From assembly GCA_016713105.1 (NCBI GenBank), contig JADJPS010000001.1, forward strand, positions 310,001 through 374,000: 64,000 nt of DNA, given 5' to 3'. Positions 1-8,679 of this stretch are shown here, piece after piece. Positions within the stretch are counted from its first letter, which is position 1. Each line of letters begins with the position of its first letter. The notes under the pieces were generated by a model. That model was not told the DNA's origin. It did not search any database and saw nothing but the letters and a program-made list of their open reading frames with translations. This DNA is from Devosia sp. GTDB lineage: Bacteria > Pseudomonadota > Alphaproteobacteria > Rhizobiales > Devosiaceae. The position numbers and the translations under genes were made by a program.

Positions 1-1389
1 ATGCCGGCCCTGGCGGAGAGCTGGGAAGTCTCCGATGACGGGCTGACCTACACGTTCCATCTGCGTGCCGGCGTGAAGTTCCATACCACCCCCTACTTCA
101 CCCCGACCCGCGACCTCACCGCCGACGACGTCATCTATTCGTTCGAGCGCCAGTGGAAGCAGGACAACCCGTGGTATCAGTACCTCGAGGGGCTGAGCTG
201 GGACTACTTCCAGGGCATGGACATGCCCAAGTTCCTCGCCTCCATGGAGAAGGTCGACGACCTCACCGTCAAGTTGACGCTCACCGAGCCCAACGCGCCG
301 ATGATCGCCAATCTGGGCATGGACTTCGCCTCGATCGTCTCCAAGGAGTATGCCGACCAGCTCGCCGCCTCCGGTAACCTGGCAGACTTCGCCAACAAGC
401 CGATCGGCACCGGCCCGTTCGTGTTCGTCGACTACCAGACCGACGCCGTCATCCGCTACCAGGCCTTCGCCGACTACTGGGCCGGCAAGGTGGCGATCGA
501 CGACCTGATCTTCGCCATCACCACCGATCCCGCGGTGCGTGGCCAGAAGCTCAAGGCCGGCGAATGCGACATCATGAGCTATCCGGCCCCGGCCGATATT
601 GCCGGGCTGCAGGCCGATTCGAACCTGACCGTCATGGAGCAGGAAGGTCTCAACATCGGCTACCTGGCCTATAACACCACCATCGCGCCGATGGACAATG
701 CCAGCGTCCGCAAGGCGCTGACCATGGCGATCAACAAGGACGCCATCATCGACGCCGTCTACCAGGGTGCCGGCCAGAACGCCAAGAACCTGATCCCGCC
801 CACCATGTGGTCGTACAACGACGCGATCCCGGCCGACACCTACGATCCGGAAGCGGCCAGGAAGATGCTGGCCGACGCCGGCGTCACCAACCTGACCCTC
901 GACCTGTGGGCCATGCCGGTGTCGCGCCCCTACAATCCCAACGCGCAACGCGTCGCCGAGCTGGTCCAGGCCGACTGGGCCGCGGTGGGTGTCACCGCCA
1001 ACATCGTGACCTATGAGTGGACCGAGTACCGCCAGCGCGGCAAGGCTCCCGATCGTCCGGGCGCGTTCCAGATCGGCTGGACGGGTGACAATGGCGATCC
1101 GGACAACTTCTTTGCCACCCTGTTCTCCTGCTCGGCCATTGGCGTGTCCAACTACGCGAGCTGGTGCAACAAGGACTTCGAGGATGCCATCCAGGCCGCC
1201 AAGACGACGTCCGACCAGGCCGAGCGCACCGCGCTCTACACCAAGGCTCAGGAAGTCTTCAAGGCAGAGGAGCCGGCGATGACGCTGGCCCACTCCAAGG
1301 TGTTCATGCCCATGAGCAAGAAGGTCATCGGCTACACCATGGATCCGCTCGGCATTCACCGCTTCGACAACGTCGACGTGGCCGAATAA
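1..1389 (+). CDS. dppA: Dipeptide ABC transporter substrate-binding protein (5'-truncated)
   Basis: Periplasmic solute-binding protein of family 5 (SBP_bac_5) that delivers peptides to the DppBCDF importer. The 462 visible residues lack the signal peptide and roughly 70 N-terminal residues expected for a DppA of about 535 aa, so the gene very probably starts left of the window and the ATG at position 1 is internal. Diagnostic stretches are the early PALAESWEVSDDGLTYTFHLR region, KPIGTGPFVF near residue 135, and GWTGDNGDPDNFF near residue 360, which is characteristic of the DppA/heme-binding branch. The permease and ATPase genes follow on the same strand, separated by a strong stem-loop. Dipeptide specificity is inferred from family resemblance; other peptides or heme are possible. 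Confidence 0.88.
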   Translation: MPALAESWEVSDDGLTYTFHLRAGVKFHTTPYFTPTRDLTADDVIYSFERQWKQDNPWYQYLEGLSWDYFQGMDMPKFLASMEKVDDLTVKLTLTEPNAPMIANLGMDFASIVSKEYADQLAASGNLADFANKPIGTGPFVFVDYQTDAVIRYQAFADYWAGKVAIDDLIFAITTDPAVRGQKLKAGECDIMSYPAPADIAGLQADSNLTVMEQEGLNIGYLAYNTTIAPMDNASVRKALTMAINKDAIIDAVYQGAGQNAKNLIPPTMWSYNDAIPADTYDPEAARKMLADAGVTNLTLDLWAMPVSRPYNPNAQRVAELVQADWAAVGVTANIVTYEWTEYRQRGKAPDRPGAFQIGWTGDNGDPDNFFATLFSCSAIGVSNYASWCNKDFEDAIQAAKTTSDQAERTALYTKAQEVFKAEEPAMTLAHSKVFMPMSKKVIGYTMDPLGIHRFDNVDVAE

Positions 1390-1401
1390 GATCGACGCAA
1401 G

Positions 1402-1435
1402 CGAAGGGCGGCGCCGCATACGGCGCCGCCCTTCG
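1402..1435 (+). terminator. Strong stem-loop between dppA and dppB
   Basis: A perfect 15-bp inverted repeat (arms 1402-1416 and 1421-1435) closes a four-base CATA loop directly after the dppA stop codon and just before dppB. No U-tract follows. Such hairpins between a binding-protein gene and its permease genes usually stabilise the upstream mRNA or partly terminate transcription, so that the binding protein is made in excess. That role is an inference. Confidence 0.7.
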
Positions 1436-1446
1436 ACCTGTCCGGC

Positions 1447-2454
1447 ATGTTCCGCTTCATTCTCCACAAGCTCGCCCTGATCGTGCCGACCGTGTTCGGC
1501 ATCACGATCGCTGCGTTCGCCTTCATCCGTCTGCTTCCCGGCGATCCGATCGAGGCCATGGTCGGCCAGCACGGCATCACGCCGGAGCGCTATGCCATCC
1601 TCAAGGAGCAGTTCGGCTACAACCTGCCGATCTGGGAGCAGTACTTCAACTACATCGCCGATCTCCTGCGAGGAGACTTTGGCATTTCGCTGGCCACCAA
1701 GCGGCCGGTGATCGACGAGTTCCTGACCCTGTTCCCGGCAACCGTGGAACTGTCGCTGTTCGCGATGCTGCTGGCGGTCCTGCTCGGCATCCTGGCGGGC
1801 ATCTTCTCCGCCATCAAGCGCGGCTCCTGGATCGACCAGATGACCATGGGGGTGGCGCTGGCCGGCTATTCGATGCCGATCTTCTGGTGGGGCCTGCTGC
1901 TGATCATCTTCTTTTCCGGCTACCTCGGCTGGACCCCGGTCTCGGGCCGCATCGCGCTCAGCTTCTTCTTCCCGCGCGTCACCGGCTTCATGCTGATCGA
2001 CAGCCTTGTCGCCGGCAAGCCGGATGCCTTCGTGTCGGCCATCCGTCACCTGATCCTGCCCTCGGTGGTGCTTGGCACCATTCCTCTCGCGGTGATCGCG
2101 CGGCAGACGCGCTCGGCCATGCTCGAGGTGCTCGGTGAGGACTATGTTCGAACCGCCCGCGCCAAGGGCCTCGAGCCGCGCCGGGTGATCGGGGTGCATG
2201 CCTTCCGCAACGCCCTGATTCCGGTGGTGACCACGATCGGCCTGCAGGTCGGGTTGCTGATGGCCGGCGCCATCCTGACCGAGACGATCTTCTCGTGGCC
2301 TGGCATCGGCAAGTGGATGATCGATTCCATTTCCAAGCGCGACTATGTCTCGGTCCAGTCCGGCCTGCTGCTTATCGCGCTGATCGTCATGGCGGTGAAC
2401 CTGCTGGTCGACATTCTCTATGCGGTGATCAATCCGCGCATCCGGGTGCAGTGA
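1447..2454 (+). CDS. dppB: Dipeptide ABC transporter permease DppB
   Basis: Inner-membrane permease of 335 aa, the usual length for DppB/OppB. It begins MFRFILHKLALIVPTVFGIT, the typical first transmembrane helix with a short cytoplasmic start, and continues with RLLPGDPIEAM, a family hallmark. Further helices lie at about 100-125, 140-165, 195-220 and 285-320. The cytoplasmic EAA loop that contacts the ATPase is visible near residue 225 (YVRTARAKGLEPRRVIGVHAFRNALIPV). The stop codon overlaps the dppC start as ATGA-type coupling, so the two permeases are probably made in equal amounts. It should form a heterodimer with DppC. Confidence 0.93.
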   Translation: MFRFILHKLALIVPTVFGITIAAFAFIRLLPGDPIEAMVGQHGITPERYAILKEQFGYNLPIWEQYFNYIADLLRGDFGISLATKRPVIDEFLTLFPATVELSLFAMLLAVLLGILAGIFSAIKRGSWIDQMTMGVALAGYSMPIFWWGLLLIIFFSGYLGWTPVSGRIALSFFFPRVTGFMLIDSLVAGKPDAFVSAIRHLILPSVVLGTIPLAVIARQTRSAMLEVLGEDYVRTARAKGLEPRRVIGVHAFRNALIPVVTTIGLQVGLLMAGAILTETIFSWPGIGKWMIDSISKRDYVSVQSGLLLIALIVMAVNLLVDILYAVINPRIRVQ

Positions 2455-3353
2455 TGAGCGCCGACACCCCCATCGCTGCCCCCACCGGCCGCTTCGCCGC
2501 GCTGCGCGAGTTCTGGTACTACTTCTCGGTCAACCGCGGAGCGGTGCTGGGGTTGGCCGTCTTCGTCGTCTTGCTCCTCGTCGCGATCTTCGCGCCGCTG
2601 CTGGCGCCGTTTCCGCCTGAACAGCAGTTCCGCGAGTTCATCCGCATGGCCCCTCCGTGGGCCGGGGGTACGCAGTCGCAATTCCTCCTCGGCACCGACG
2701 AGGTGGGGCGCGATATCCTCTCGCGGCTGATCCACGGCGCACGCTTCTCGTTGTTCATCGGCTTTTTCGTCGTCACCGCGGCGCTGTTCTCGGGTGTGAC
2801 CCTCGGGCTGGTGGCCGGCTATTTCCGCGGCTGGGTCGATGCCCTGATCATGCGCATCATGGACATCATCCTTGCCTTTCCCTCGCTGCTGCTCGCCCTC
2901 GTGCTGGTGGCCATCCTCGGCCCGGGTCTGTTCAACGCCATGCTCGCCATTGCCCTGGTGCTGCAACCCCATTTCGCCCGCCTGACCCGCGCCGCGGTTC
3001 TCTCCGAAAAGAGCCGCGAATACGTGGTCTCGGCCAAGGTGGCGGGCGCCGGGCACCTGCGGCTGATGTTCATCACCATCCTGCCCAATTGCCTCGGGCC
3101 GCTGATCGTTCAGGCCACGCTGAGTTTCTCCAATGCCATCCTCGAGGCAGCCGCCCTCGGTTTTCTCGGCATGGGCGCACAGCCGCCGACGCCGGAATGG
3201 GGCACCATGCTGGCGCGGGCGCGGGAGTTCATCACCTCGGCCTGGTGGATCGTCACCATGCCCGGCCTCGCCATCCTGATCACGGTGCTGGCCATCAACC
3301 TTGTCGGCGACGGGCTGCGCGATGCACTCGACCCCAAGCTGAAGCGGAGCTGA
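2454..3353 (+). CDS. dppC: Dipeptide ABC transporter permease DppC
   Basis: Second inner-membrane permease, 299 aa. The start at ATG 2454 overlaps the dppB stop by one base and gives the expected DppC N-terminus: a cytoplasmic segment, the FW..F.NRGAVLGL motif and a first helix near residues 30-50. The FLLGTDEVGRDILSRLIHG motif, typical of the DppC/OppC branch, is near residues 78-96. The EAA loop is near residue 185 (YVVSAKVAGAGHLRLMFITILPN). Longer upstream reading frames exist but would run through dppB and have no family support. It lies four bases before dppD, within one operon. Confidence 0.93.
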   Translation: MSADTPIAAPTGRFAALREFWYYFSVNRGAVLGLAVFVVLLLVAIFAPLLAPFPPEQQFREFIRMAPPWAGGTQSQFLLGTDEVGRDILSRLIHGARFSLFIGFFVVTAALFSGVTLGLVAGYFRGWVDALIMRIMDIILAFPSLLLALVLVAILGPGLFNAMLAIALVLQPHFARLTRAAVLSEKSREYVVSAKVAGAGHLRLMFITILPNCLGPLIVQATLSFSNAILEAAALGFLGMGAQPPTPEWGTMLARAREFITSAWWIVTMPGLAILITVLAINLVGDGLRDALDPKLKRS

Positions 3354-3357
3354 GTCG

Positions 3358-4200
3358 ATGCATCTGCTCGAAGTCAGGAACCTGACGGTCAGCTTCGACA
3401 CCTCCGTCGGGCTCTTCCATGCCGTCAAGGGCATCGACCTGCATGTCGATGCCCGTGAAGTGCTGGCCATCGTGGGGGAGTCGGGGTCGGGAAAATCCGT
3501 CGCCATGCTCTCCGTCATGGGCCTGCTGCCGGCGACGGCAACGGTCACCGCCGACAGCATGGAATTCGACGGGCGCGACCTGCTGACCATGAGCGCGGCG
3601 CAGCGCCGAAAGATCATCGGGCGCGATGTCGCCATGATCTTCCAGGAGCCGATGACCAGCCTCAACCCGTGCTTCACCGTCGGGTTTCAGATCGAGGAAG
3701 TGCTGCGCTTCCATCTCGGCATGGGGCGGACCGAGCGCCGCGCCCGCGCCGTCGAACTGCTGCGCCAGGTCGGGATCCCCGAACCCGAGCAGCGCCTCCA
3801 CTCGTTCCCGCACCAGATGTCGGGCGGGCAGAACCAGCGCGTCATGATCGCCATGGCGATCGCCTGCAGCCCCAAGCTGCTGATCGCCGACGAGCCGACT
3901 ACGGCGCTCGACGTCACCATCCAGAAGCAGATCCTCGATCTGCTGGTGCACCTGCAGGCCGAGCATGGCATGGGATTGATCATGATCACCCACAATATCG
4001 GGGTCGTCGCGGAAACCGCCGACCGCGTGGTGGTGCAGTACAAGGGGCGCAGGATGGAGGAGGCGGGCGTGCTCGAACTGTTCACGGCGCCGAAGAGCCC
4101 CTATACGCGCGCCCTGCTTGCCGCCCTGCCGGAGAACGCCACCGGCGATCGCCTGCCGACCATCGCCGGCTTCAATCCCGAAGATCTGGTGGCCCAATGA
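3358..4200 (+). CDS. dppD: Dipeptide ABC transporter ATP-binding protein DppD
   Basis: Cytoplasmic ATPase of 280 aa that powers the importer with DppF. Walker A (GESGSGKS) is near residues 40-47, the Q-loop is in IFQEPMTSLNP, the signature is MSGGQNQRVMIAMAI, Walker B is LLIADEPT and the switch histidine is in ITHNIGVV. The signature reads SGGQNQR rather than the commoner SGGMRQR, a mild variant. It is shorter than many DppD proteins (about 325 aa) because the C-terminal oligopeptide-transporter extension that often carries Cys ligands is reduced. Its last bases overlap the dppF start. Confidence 0.92.
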   Translation: MHLLEVRNLTVSFDTSVGLFHAVKGIDLHVDAREVLAIVGESGSGKSVAMLSVMGLLPATATVTADSMEFDGRDLLTMSAAQRRKIIGRDVAMIFQEPMTSLNPCFTVGFQIEEVLRFHLGMGRTERRARAVELLRQVGIPEPEQRLHSFPHQMSGGQNQRVMIAMAIACSPKLLIADEPTTALDVTIQKQILDLLVHLQAEHGMGLIMITHNIGVVAETADRVVVQYKGRRMEEAGVLELFTAPKSPYTRALLAALPENATGDRLPTIAGFNPEDLVAQ

Positions 4201-5030
4201 CTGCGGTGCTCGAGGCGCGCAACATCTCGCGCGACTATCATGTCGGCGGCACCCTGTTCGGTGCTGGCCGCGTCGTCCATGCGGTGAAGAACCTCAGCTT
4301 CTCGCTCGACCGGGGCAGGACCCTCGCCATCGTCGGCGAGAGCGGCTCGGGCAAGTCGACGCTGGCGCGCATCCTCACCCTCATCGATCGGCAGACGTCG
4401 GGCGAACTGTTCATGGATGGCGCCGCGGTCGATATCGGCAGGACCGGCGTTACCCGCGACATGCGGCGCAAGGTGCAGATCGTCTTCCAGAACCCCTATG
4501 GATCGCTCAACCCGCGCCAGAAGATCGGTGACGTTCTGATGGAACCGCTGCTGCTCAATACCGACATGCCGGTTGCCGAGCGCCGCGAGCGCGCCCTGCA
4601 GATGCTGGTCAAGGTCGGGCTGTTGCCCGAGCACTTCAATCGCTACCCGCACATGTTCTCGGGCGGTCAGCGCCAGCGCATCGCCATCGCTCGCGCTATC
4701 ATCCTCAATCCTTCGCTGCTGGTGCTGGACGAGCCGGTTTCGGCCCTCGACCTGTCGGTCCAGGCCCAGATCCTCAACTTGCTGGCCGACCTGCAGGACG
4801 AGTTCGGCCTGACCTATGTGTTCATTAGCCACGACCTGTCGGTGGTGCGCTACATCGCCGACGAAGTGATGGTCATGTACCTCGGGGAGGCCGTGGAGTA
4901 CGGCAGCCGCGATCGCGTCTTCGAGGCGCCGCAGCATGCCTACACCCGGACGCTGTTCGCAGCGACGCCGCGCGCCGACGTCGAGAGCATCCGGGCCCGG
5001 CTCGCCCGCAAGGCGGCGGCCGCTGCCTGA
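4197..5030 (+). CDS. dppF: Dipeptide ABC transporter ATP-binding protein DppF
   Basis: Second ATPase of the peptide importer, 277 aa. ATG 4197 overlaps the dppD stop by four bases and places the protein start at MTAVLEARNISRDYHVGG, matching DppF/OppF. Walker A is GESGSGKST, the Q-loop lies in VFQNPYGSLNPR, a strong DppF/OppF marker, the signature is FSGGQRQRIAIARAI, Walker B is LLVLDEPVSALD and the H-loop is ISHDLSVV. It is the last gene of the dpp operon. The next gene starts 62 bases downstream and is unrelated, with no clear terminator between them. Confidence 0.93.
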   Translation: MTAVLEARNISRDYHVGGTLFGAGRVVHAVKNLSFSLDRGRTLAIVGESGSGKSTLARILTLIDRQTSGELFMDGAAVDIGRTGVTRDMRRKVQIVFQNPYGSLNPRQKIGDVLMEPLLLNTDMPVAERRERALQMLVKVGLLPEHFNRYPHMFSGGQRQRIAIARAIILNPSLLVLDEPVSALDLSVQAQILNLLADLQDEFGLTYVFISHDLSVVRYIADEVMVMYLGEAVEYGSRDRVFEAPQHAYTRTLFAATPRADVESIRARLARKAAAAA

Positions 5031-5092
5031 CGGCGCAGCTTGCGGCGTCGGCTTAAGCGGGTGTTAAGTCCCCTCCACTAGCGTTTTCGGCT

Positions 5093-7351
5093 GTGCCCGG
5101 AGTGCTGGTGACCCCTTTGCCGCAAGCTGCCAAATCCTCGCCGGCCCCGGCCAGTGGCGCCCGCAGCGCACGCCTTGGCGGCAGCCCCAGGCGGCACCCG
5201 CTCCGCACCTTCCTGCTGTGGGTCGCGGCTCCGGCAGCGGCCGTCTTTGCCGGCGTCTGCTCGCTGGTCTTCCTCATCATGTACCTGATGAGCGCCGAAA
5301 TGAACGACATTGATGCCGACCGGGGTCGCAAGGCGATCGCAGCGGCCATCGAATCGCTGGTGGTGGCGCTCGGTGAGGGGACCGCGGACGAAGCCACCTG
5401 GACCGAGGCCTACGTCAACACCTACATCACGCCGAACCCGGCCTGGCTCGACTCCGTCTGGGGCGCCACCGCCCGCATCTCCGAGAGCTACGACACGGTC
5501 GTGCTGACCGACACGGAAGGTGCAATCGTCTTCGGCGAGACCAGCCGCGGGCCGATCGCCGGCAATCTGGCCGACTATTTCAGCAGCGCGGCCACCATGC
5601 TGACCGAGCTCGACCAGAGCATCAACAGCCTGGGTGACGATGCGACCGTGTCGCATCTGGTCCGGCGCGACGATGGTGCGGCAGCGCTCGCGGCCGCCGT
5701 GGTGCACGGCAATACCGGCCAGGCCAGCGTGCCGCGCAGCGAACGCCGCATCCTGTGGTTTGCCAAGCAGTTGAACGACGCCATGCTGAGCAGCGTCGCG
5801 GCGCGCTTCCAGCTGCCGCTGCCGCGTTTCAATCGCGCACACGAGCCGGGCGCCGATACCATGGTGCTGCACGATGCCGATGGCACCGAGATCACCGCGA
5901 TCTCGTGGCAGCCGCGCCGGCCGGGCGATCCGGCCTTTGCGCATTCGGCCGGTGTGGCGGCGATCATCATGCTGATCATCGGCGTGCTGGTCACAGCGGT
6001 GCTGGTCGCCTTCTTCTCCTCGATCAAGAGCCGCGCCGAGTCCGACGAGCGGGACTGGCACAATGCCCGTTACGACCCGATCACCGGCCTGCCCAACAGC
6101 TTTGCGCTGGAGGAGAGCCTGCGCAACATGATGCCCAGGAAGCGCCGGGAGATGCCGCTGGCAGCGGCGCAGATCGGGATCGACGGCTTCTTCGACGTCA
6201 TCGCCTCCTATGGACGCGAAGCCGGCGACCGGCTGATGGACGCCCTGGCCGACCAGATCGAGGCGGCAACCAGCGGCCATGCGCTGCTCGCGCGCACCGG
6301 TGCGGCAGAAATCACCCTGGCGCGGGCCGGCGACGACGGCGCCGATCTGGTGCGCGGCCTGGCCATGCGGGTGCTCGGCCTCGCCAGCCAGGCGATCAAC
6401 GTCGACAACCTGACGCTCAAGGTCGGCCTGAGCGTCGGCTTTGCCGATGCTCCGGTCACTCGCGAGACCATCGGCGATCTCATGCGCCGCGCCGAGACCG
6501 CGCTGGCGCGGGCGCGGGAGACCGGAGGGCACCATCTCGTCGAGTACGATCCGGGTATCGAGGATGAGCGGCGCAGGCGCCTCGAACTGCAGGCCGATAT
6601 CCGCCGCGGTCTCAATGCCGACGAGTTCGAGCTCGAGTACCAGCCGATCATCGACTTCGCGACGCAGTCGATCATCGGCGTCGAAGCACTGATGCGCTGG
6701 AACCGCCGTCCCGGCGGGCCGATGGGGCCAGGCGAGTTCATCCCCGTCGCCGAGAAGTCCGGCCTGATCGACGATCTGGGCATGTTCGCGCTGCGCCGGG
6801 CGATTGAGGAGATCGGCCCGTTCGAGGATATCAAGGTCTCGGTCAACGTCTCTGCCGCCCAGTTGCGCAATCCCAATCTGGGCACCGCGATCAGCGCCGT
6901 GCTGGACGAATGGGGCATGCCGGCCGAGCGGCTGCAACTGGAAGTCACCGAGTCCTTCCTCATCGCCCAGCCGGAGCGCGCCAAGCGCGTCATGGAGGAG
7001 TTGCGCGCCCGCGGCATCCTGCTGGCGCTGGACGATTTCGGGACTGGCTATTCCTCGATCGGCTACCTGAGGCAGTTCGCCTTCGACCGGGTCAAGCTCG
7101 ACCGCTCGCTGGTCGCCGAGATCGACCAGAACGCAGCGCAGTCCGCACTCGTCGAGGCCACCATGATCTATGCCTTTGCGATGGGGCTGGCCATCACCGC
7201 GGAAGGCGTCGAGCGGCGCGAAGAGGCGGCGCTACTGTCGCGCTACGGCTGTCGCGAGTTCCAGGGCTATCTGTTCGCTCGCCCCATGCCGGTCGGGCAA
7301 CTGGCGCGGCTGCTCAGCGCGCCGCCCGACGAGGCCCGCAAGGCCGGCTAG
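5093..7351 (+). CDS. Membrane GGDEF-EAL protein, probable c-di-GMP phosphodiesterase
   Basis: A 752-aa sensor-type protein. A first membrane helix lies near residues 32-62 and a second near 286-312. The ~220 residues between them are periplasmic and resemble a CHASE4 sensor domain, with a D-E-A-T-W-T-E-A-Y segment. The GGDEF domain (about 320-480) is degenerate: the GGDEF motif reads GAAEI near residue 402, so cyclase activity is unlikely. The EAL domain (about 500-740) keeps EALMRW, the glutamate in LEVTESF, DDFGTGYSS, the lysine in VKLDRS, and QGYLFARPM, so phosphodiesterase activity is likely. The start codon is uncertain: GTG 5093 has no clear ribosome-binding site. It stands alone between dppF and the convergent zur gene. 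Confidence 0.85.
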   Translation: MPGVLVTPLPQAAKSSPAPASGARSARLGGSPRRHPLRTFLLWVAAPAAAVFAGVCSLVFLIMYLMSAEMNDIDADRGRKAIAAAIESLVVALGEGTADEATWTEAYVNTYITPNPAWLDSVWGATARISESYDTVVLTDTEGAIVFGETSRGPIAGNLADYFSSAATMLTELDQSINSLGDDATVSHLVRRDDGAAALAAAVVHGNTGQASVPRSERRILWFAKQLNDAMLSSVAARFQLPLPRFNRAHEPGADTMVLHDADGTEITAISWQPRRPGDPAFAHSAGVAAIIMLIIGVLVTAVLVAFFSSIKSRAESDERDWHNARYDPITGLPNSFALEESLRNMMPRKRREMPLAAAQIGIDGFFDVIASYGREAGDRLMDALADQIEAATSGHALLARTGAAEITLARAGDDGADLVRGLAMRVLGLASQAINVDNLTLKVGLSVGFADAPVTRETIGDLMRRAETALARARETGGHHLVEYDPGIEDERRRRLELQADIRRGLNADEFELEYQPIIDFATQSIIGVEALMRWNRRPGGPMGPGEFIPVAEKSGLIDDLGMFALRRAIEEIGPFEDIKVSVNVSAAQLRNPNLGTAISAVLDEWGMPAERLQLEVTESFLIAQPERAKRVMEELRARGILLALDDFGTGYSSIGYLRQFAFDRVKLDRSLVAEIDQNAAQSALVEATMIYAFAMGLAITAEGVERREEAALLSRYGCREFQGYLFARPMPVGQLARLLSAPPDEARKAG

Positions 7352-7396
7352 ACCCGAGAGTTCCTTCCGGTTCGGAAACGCGACGCAGCAGACAAA

Positions 7397-7446
7397 CAGA
7401 GCGGCCTGCCGCCTTCAGCGAAGCGGCGAACCGCTCTGGCTCTTTC
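7397..7446. terminator. Convergent two-way terminator hairpin
   Basis: Between the GGDEF-EAL gene (+) and zur (-) there is a nested inverted repeat. The outer 8-bp arms are 7397-7404 and 7431-7438, and the inner GCCGC/GCGGC arms are 7408-7412 and 7423-7427. A short T-rich stretch follows on each strand (GCTCTTT on +, TGTTTGTC on -), which fits a bidirectional terminator. The structure overlaps the last codons of zur. Confidence 0.6.
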
Positions 7447-7864
7447 GGCACTCGGCGCAACGACCACGCAGTTCGATAGTGGTGCGTTCGAGCGCAAAGC
7501 CGTGCTCTGCTGCCCACCCGGCGAGACGTGCATTCACCTCGTCATCGGCGAATTCGTCGACCCGTCCGCAGCCCGAGCAGATCGCGAAGGCCGCACTGCC
7601 GCGGGCGCGGTGGCAGCCCACGTCGGCACAGCACACGAAGGCGTTGAGCGATTCCAGCCGGTGGGCGAGCCCCTGTTCGATCAGCTTGTCCAGGGCGCGG
7701 TAGACCTGCAGCGGGGCGCGCAACCCGTCTTCGCGCAACCGGTCGAGGATGTCGTAGGCCGAAAGCGGCTCGTGGGCCTCGTTGAGCGTGCTCAGCACCA
7801 GATCCTGATTGCGGGTCAGGTCGCGCGGACGTTCGTGGTGGTGGTCGTCATGGGTGTGGGCCAT
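7415..7864 (-). CDS. zur: Fur-family zinc uptake regulator Zur
   Basis: DNA-binding repressor of the Fur family, 149 aa, expected to shut off zinc uptake when zinc is plentiful. The winged-helix part lies at about residues 15-80 (RAPLQVYRALDKLIEQGLAH is the recognition region). The dimerisation part carries the paired cysteines of the structural zinc site (CSGC near residue 96 and CAEC near 137). The N-terminus is His-rich (MAHTHDDHHHERP). It is the third gene of a znuC-znuB-zur operon and its ATG overlaps the znuB stop. This context and the two operator-like sites by znuA favour Zur over Fur or PerR. Confidence 0.92.
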   Translation of the reverse strand: MAHTHDDHHHERPRDLTRNQDLVLSTLNEAHEPLSAYDILDRLREDGLRAPLQVYRALDKLIEQGLAHRLESLNAFVCCADVGCHRARGSAAFAICSGCGRVDEFADDEVNARLAGWAAEHGFALERTTIELRGRCAECRKSQSGSPLR

Positions 7865-8679
7865 CAGGGGGACTCGCGTCTCTTGGCAACGAACAATTGC
7901 GACGGGATCAGCAGGGAGAGCAGGAACAGCCCCATCGCTGCAACCACGATCGAGGGGCCGCTCGGCGTATCATAGCGGAGCGAGCCGAACAGCCCGCCCG
8001 CCACCCCGACCGCACCGATGCCGGCGGCAACCAGGGCCATCTGCTCGGGCGTCGCACTCAGCCGACGCGCCGTCGCCGCCGGGATGATCAGCAGCGAGGT
8101 GATCAGCAGGACGCCCACGATCTTCATGGCGATGGCGATGACCGAGGCGAGGAGCAGCATCAGCAGGGCCTTGGTCACCTCCGGCCTCAGCCCCTCTGCC
8201 TCGGCCAGCTCGGCGTTCACGGTTGCGGCCAGCAGCGGTCGCCAGACCAGGACCAGCACGATCAGGATCGCCGCGCCGCCGGCGTAGATGAGCGCGATGT
8301 CGCCTGCCGAGACGGCGAGGATGTCGCCGAACAGGAATCCCATCAGGTCCACCCGGATCCAGGTCATGAACGCCACCAGCACGAGGCCGATCGCCAGCGT
8401 CGAGTGGCTCAGGATGCCCAGCAGTGCATCGGTGGAAAGCGCATTGCGCCGCTGCAGCAGCAGCAGCGCCCCGGCGACCGCGGTCGCCACGAGGAAGACG
8501 CCCAGGGTCATGTTGATCTGGAACAGGAAGCTCAGCGCCACCCCGAGCAGCGCCGAGTGAGCCATCGTGTCGCCGAAATACGACATGCGCCGCCACACGA
8601 TGAAGCAGCCCAGCGGGCCGGTCACCAGCGCCAGCCCGATACCCGCCACCAGCGCGCGCGCGAAGAAGTCCTCAAGCAT
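7864..8679 (-). CDS. znuB: Zinc ABC transporter permease ZnuB
   Basis: Integral-membrane subunit of the high-affinity zinc importer, ABC-3 family, 271 aa with about eight helices. I chose the start at 8679 (MLEDFFARALVAGIGLAL) because it matches ZnuB N-termini and overlaps the 3' end of znuC by eight bases; the 19 extra codons upstream have no family support. Recognisable stretches are GPLGCFIVWRRMSYFGDTMAH near residues 20-40, which is highly conserved in ZnuB, and RPLLAATVNAELAEAEG near 150. It is translationally coupled to zur downstream. Confidence 0.93.
   Translation of the reverse strand: MLEDFFARALVAGIGLALVTGPLGCFIVWRRMSYFGDTMAHSALLGVALSFLFQINMTLGVFLVATAVAGALLLLQRRNALSTDALLGILSHSTLAIGLVLVAFMTWIRVDLMGFLFGDILAVSAGDIALIYAGGAAILIVLVLVWRPLLAATVNAELAEAEGLRPEVTKALLMLLLASVIAIAMKIVGVLLITSLLIIPAATARRLSATPEQMALVAAGIGAVGVAGGLFGSLRYDTPSGPSIVVAAMGLFLLSLLIPSQLFVAKRRESP

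Noticed and set aside
2418..3677. A 419-aa frame on the minus strand opposite dppC/dppD.
   Set aside because: It is a mirror of the high-GC dpp coding sequence, rich in Arg, Asp and Gln, with no domain; the plus-strand genes are clear family members.
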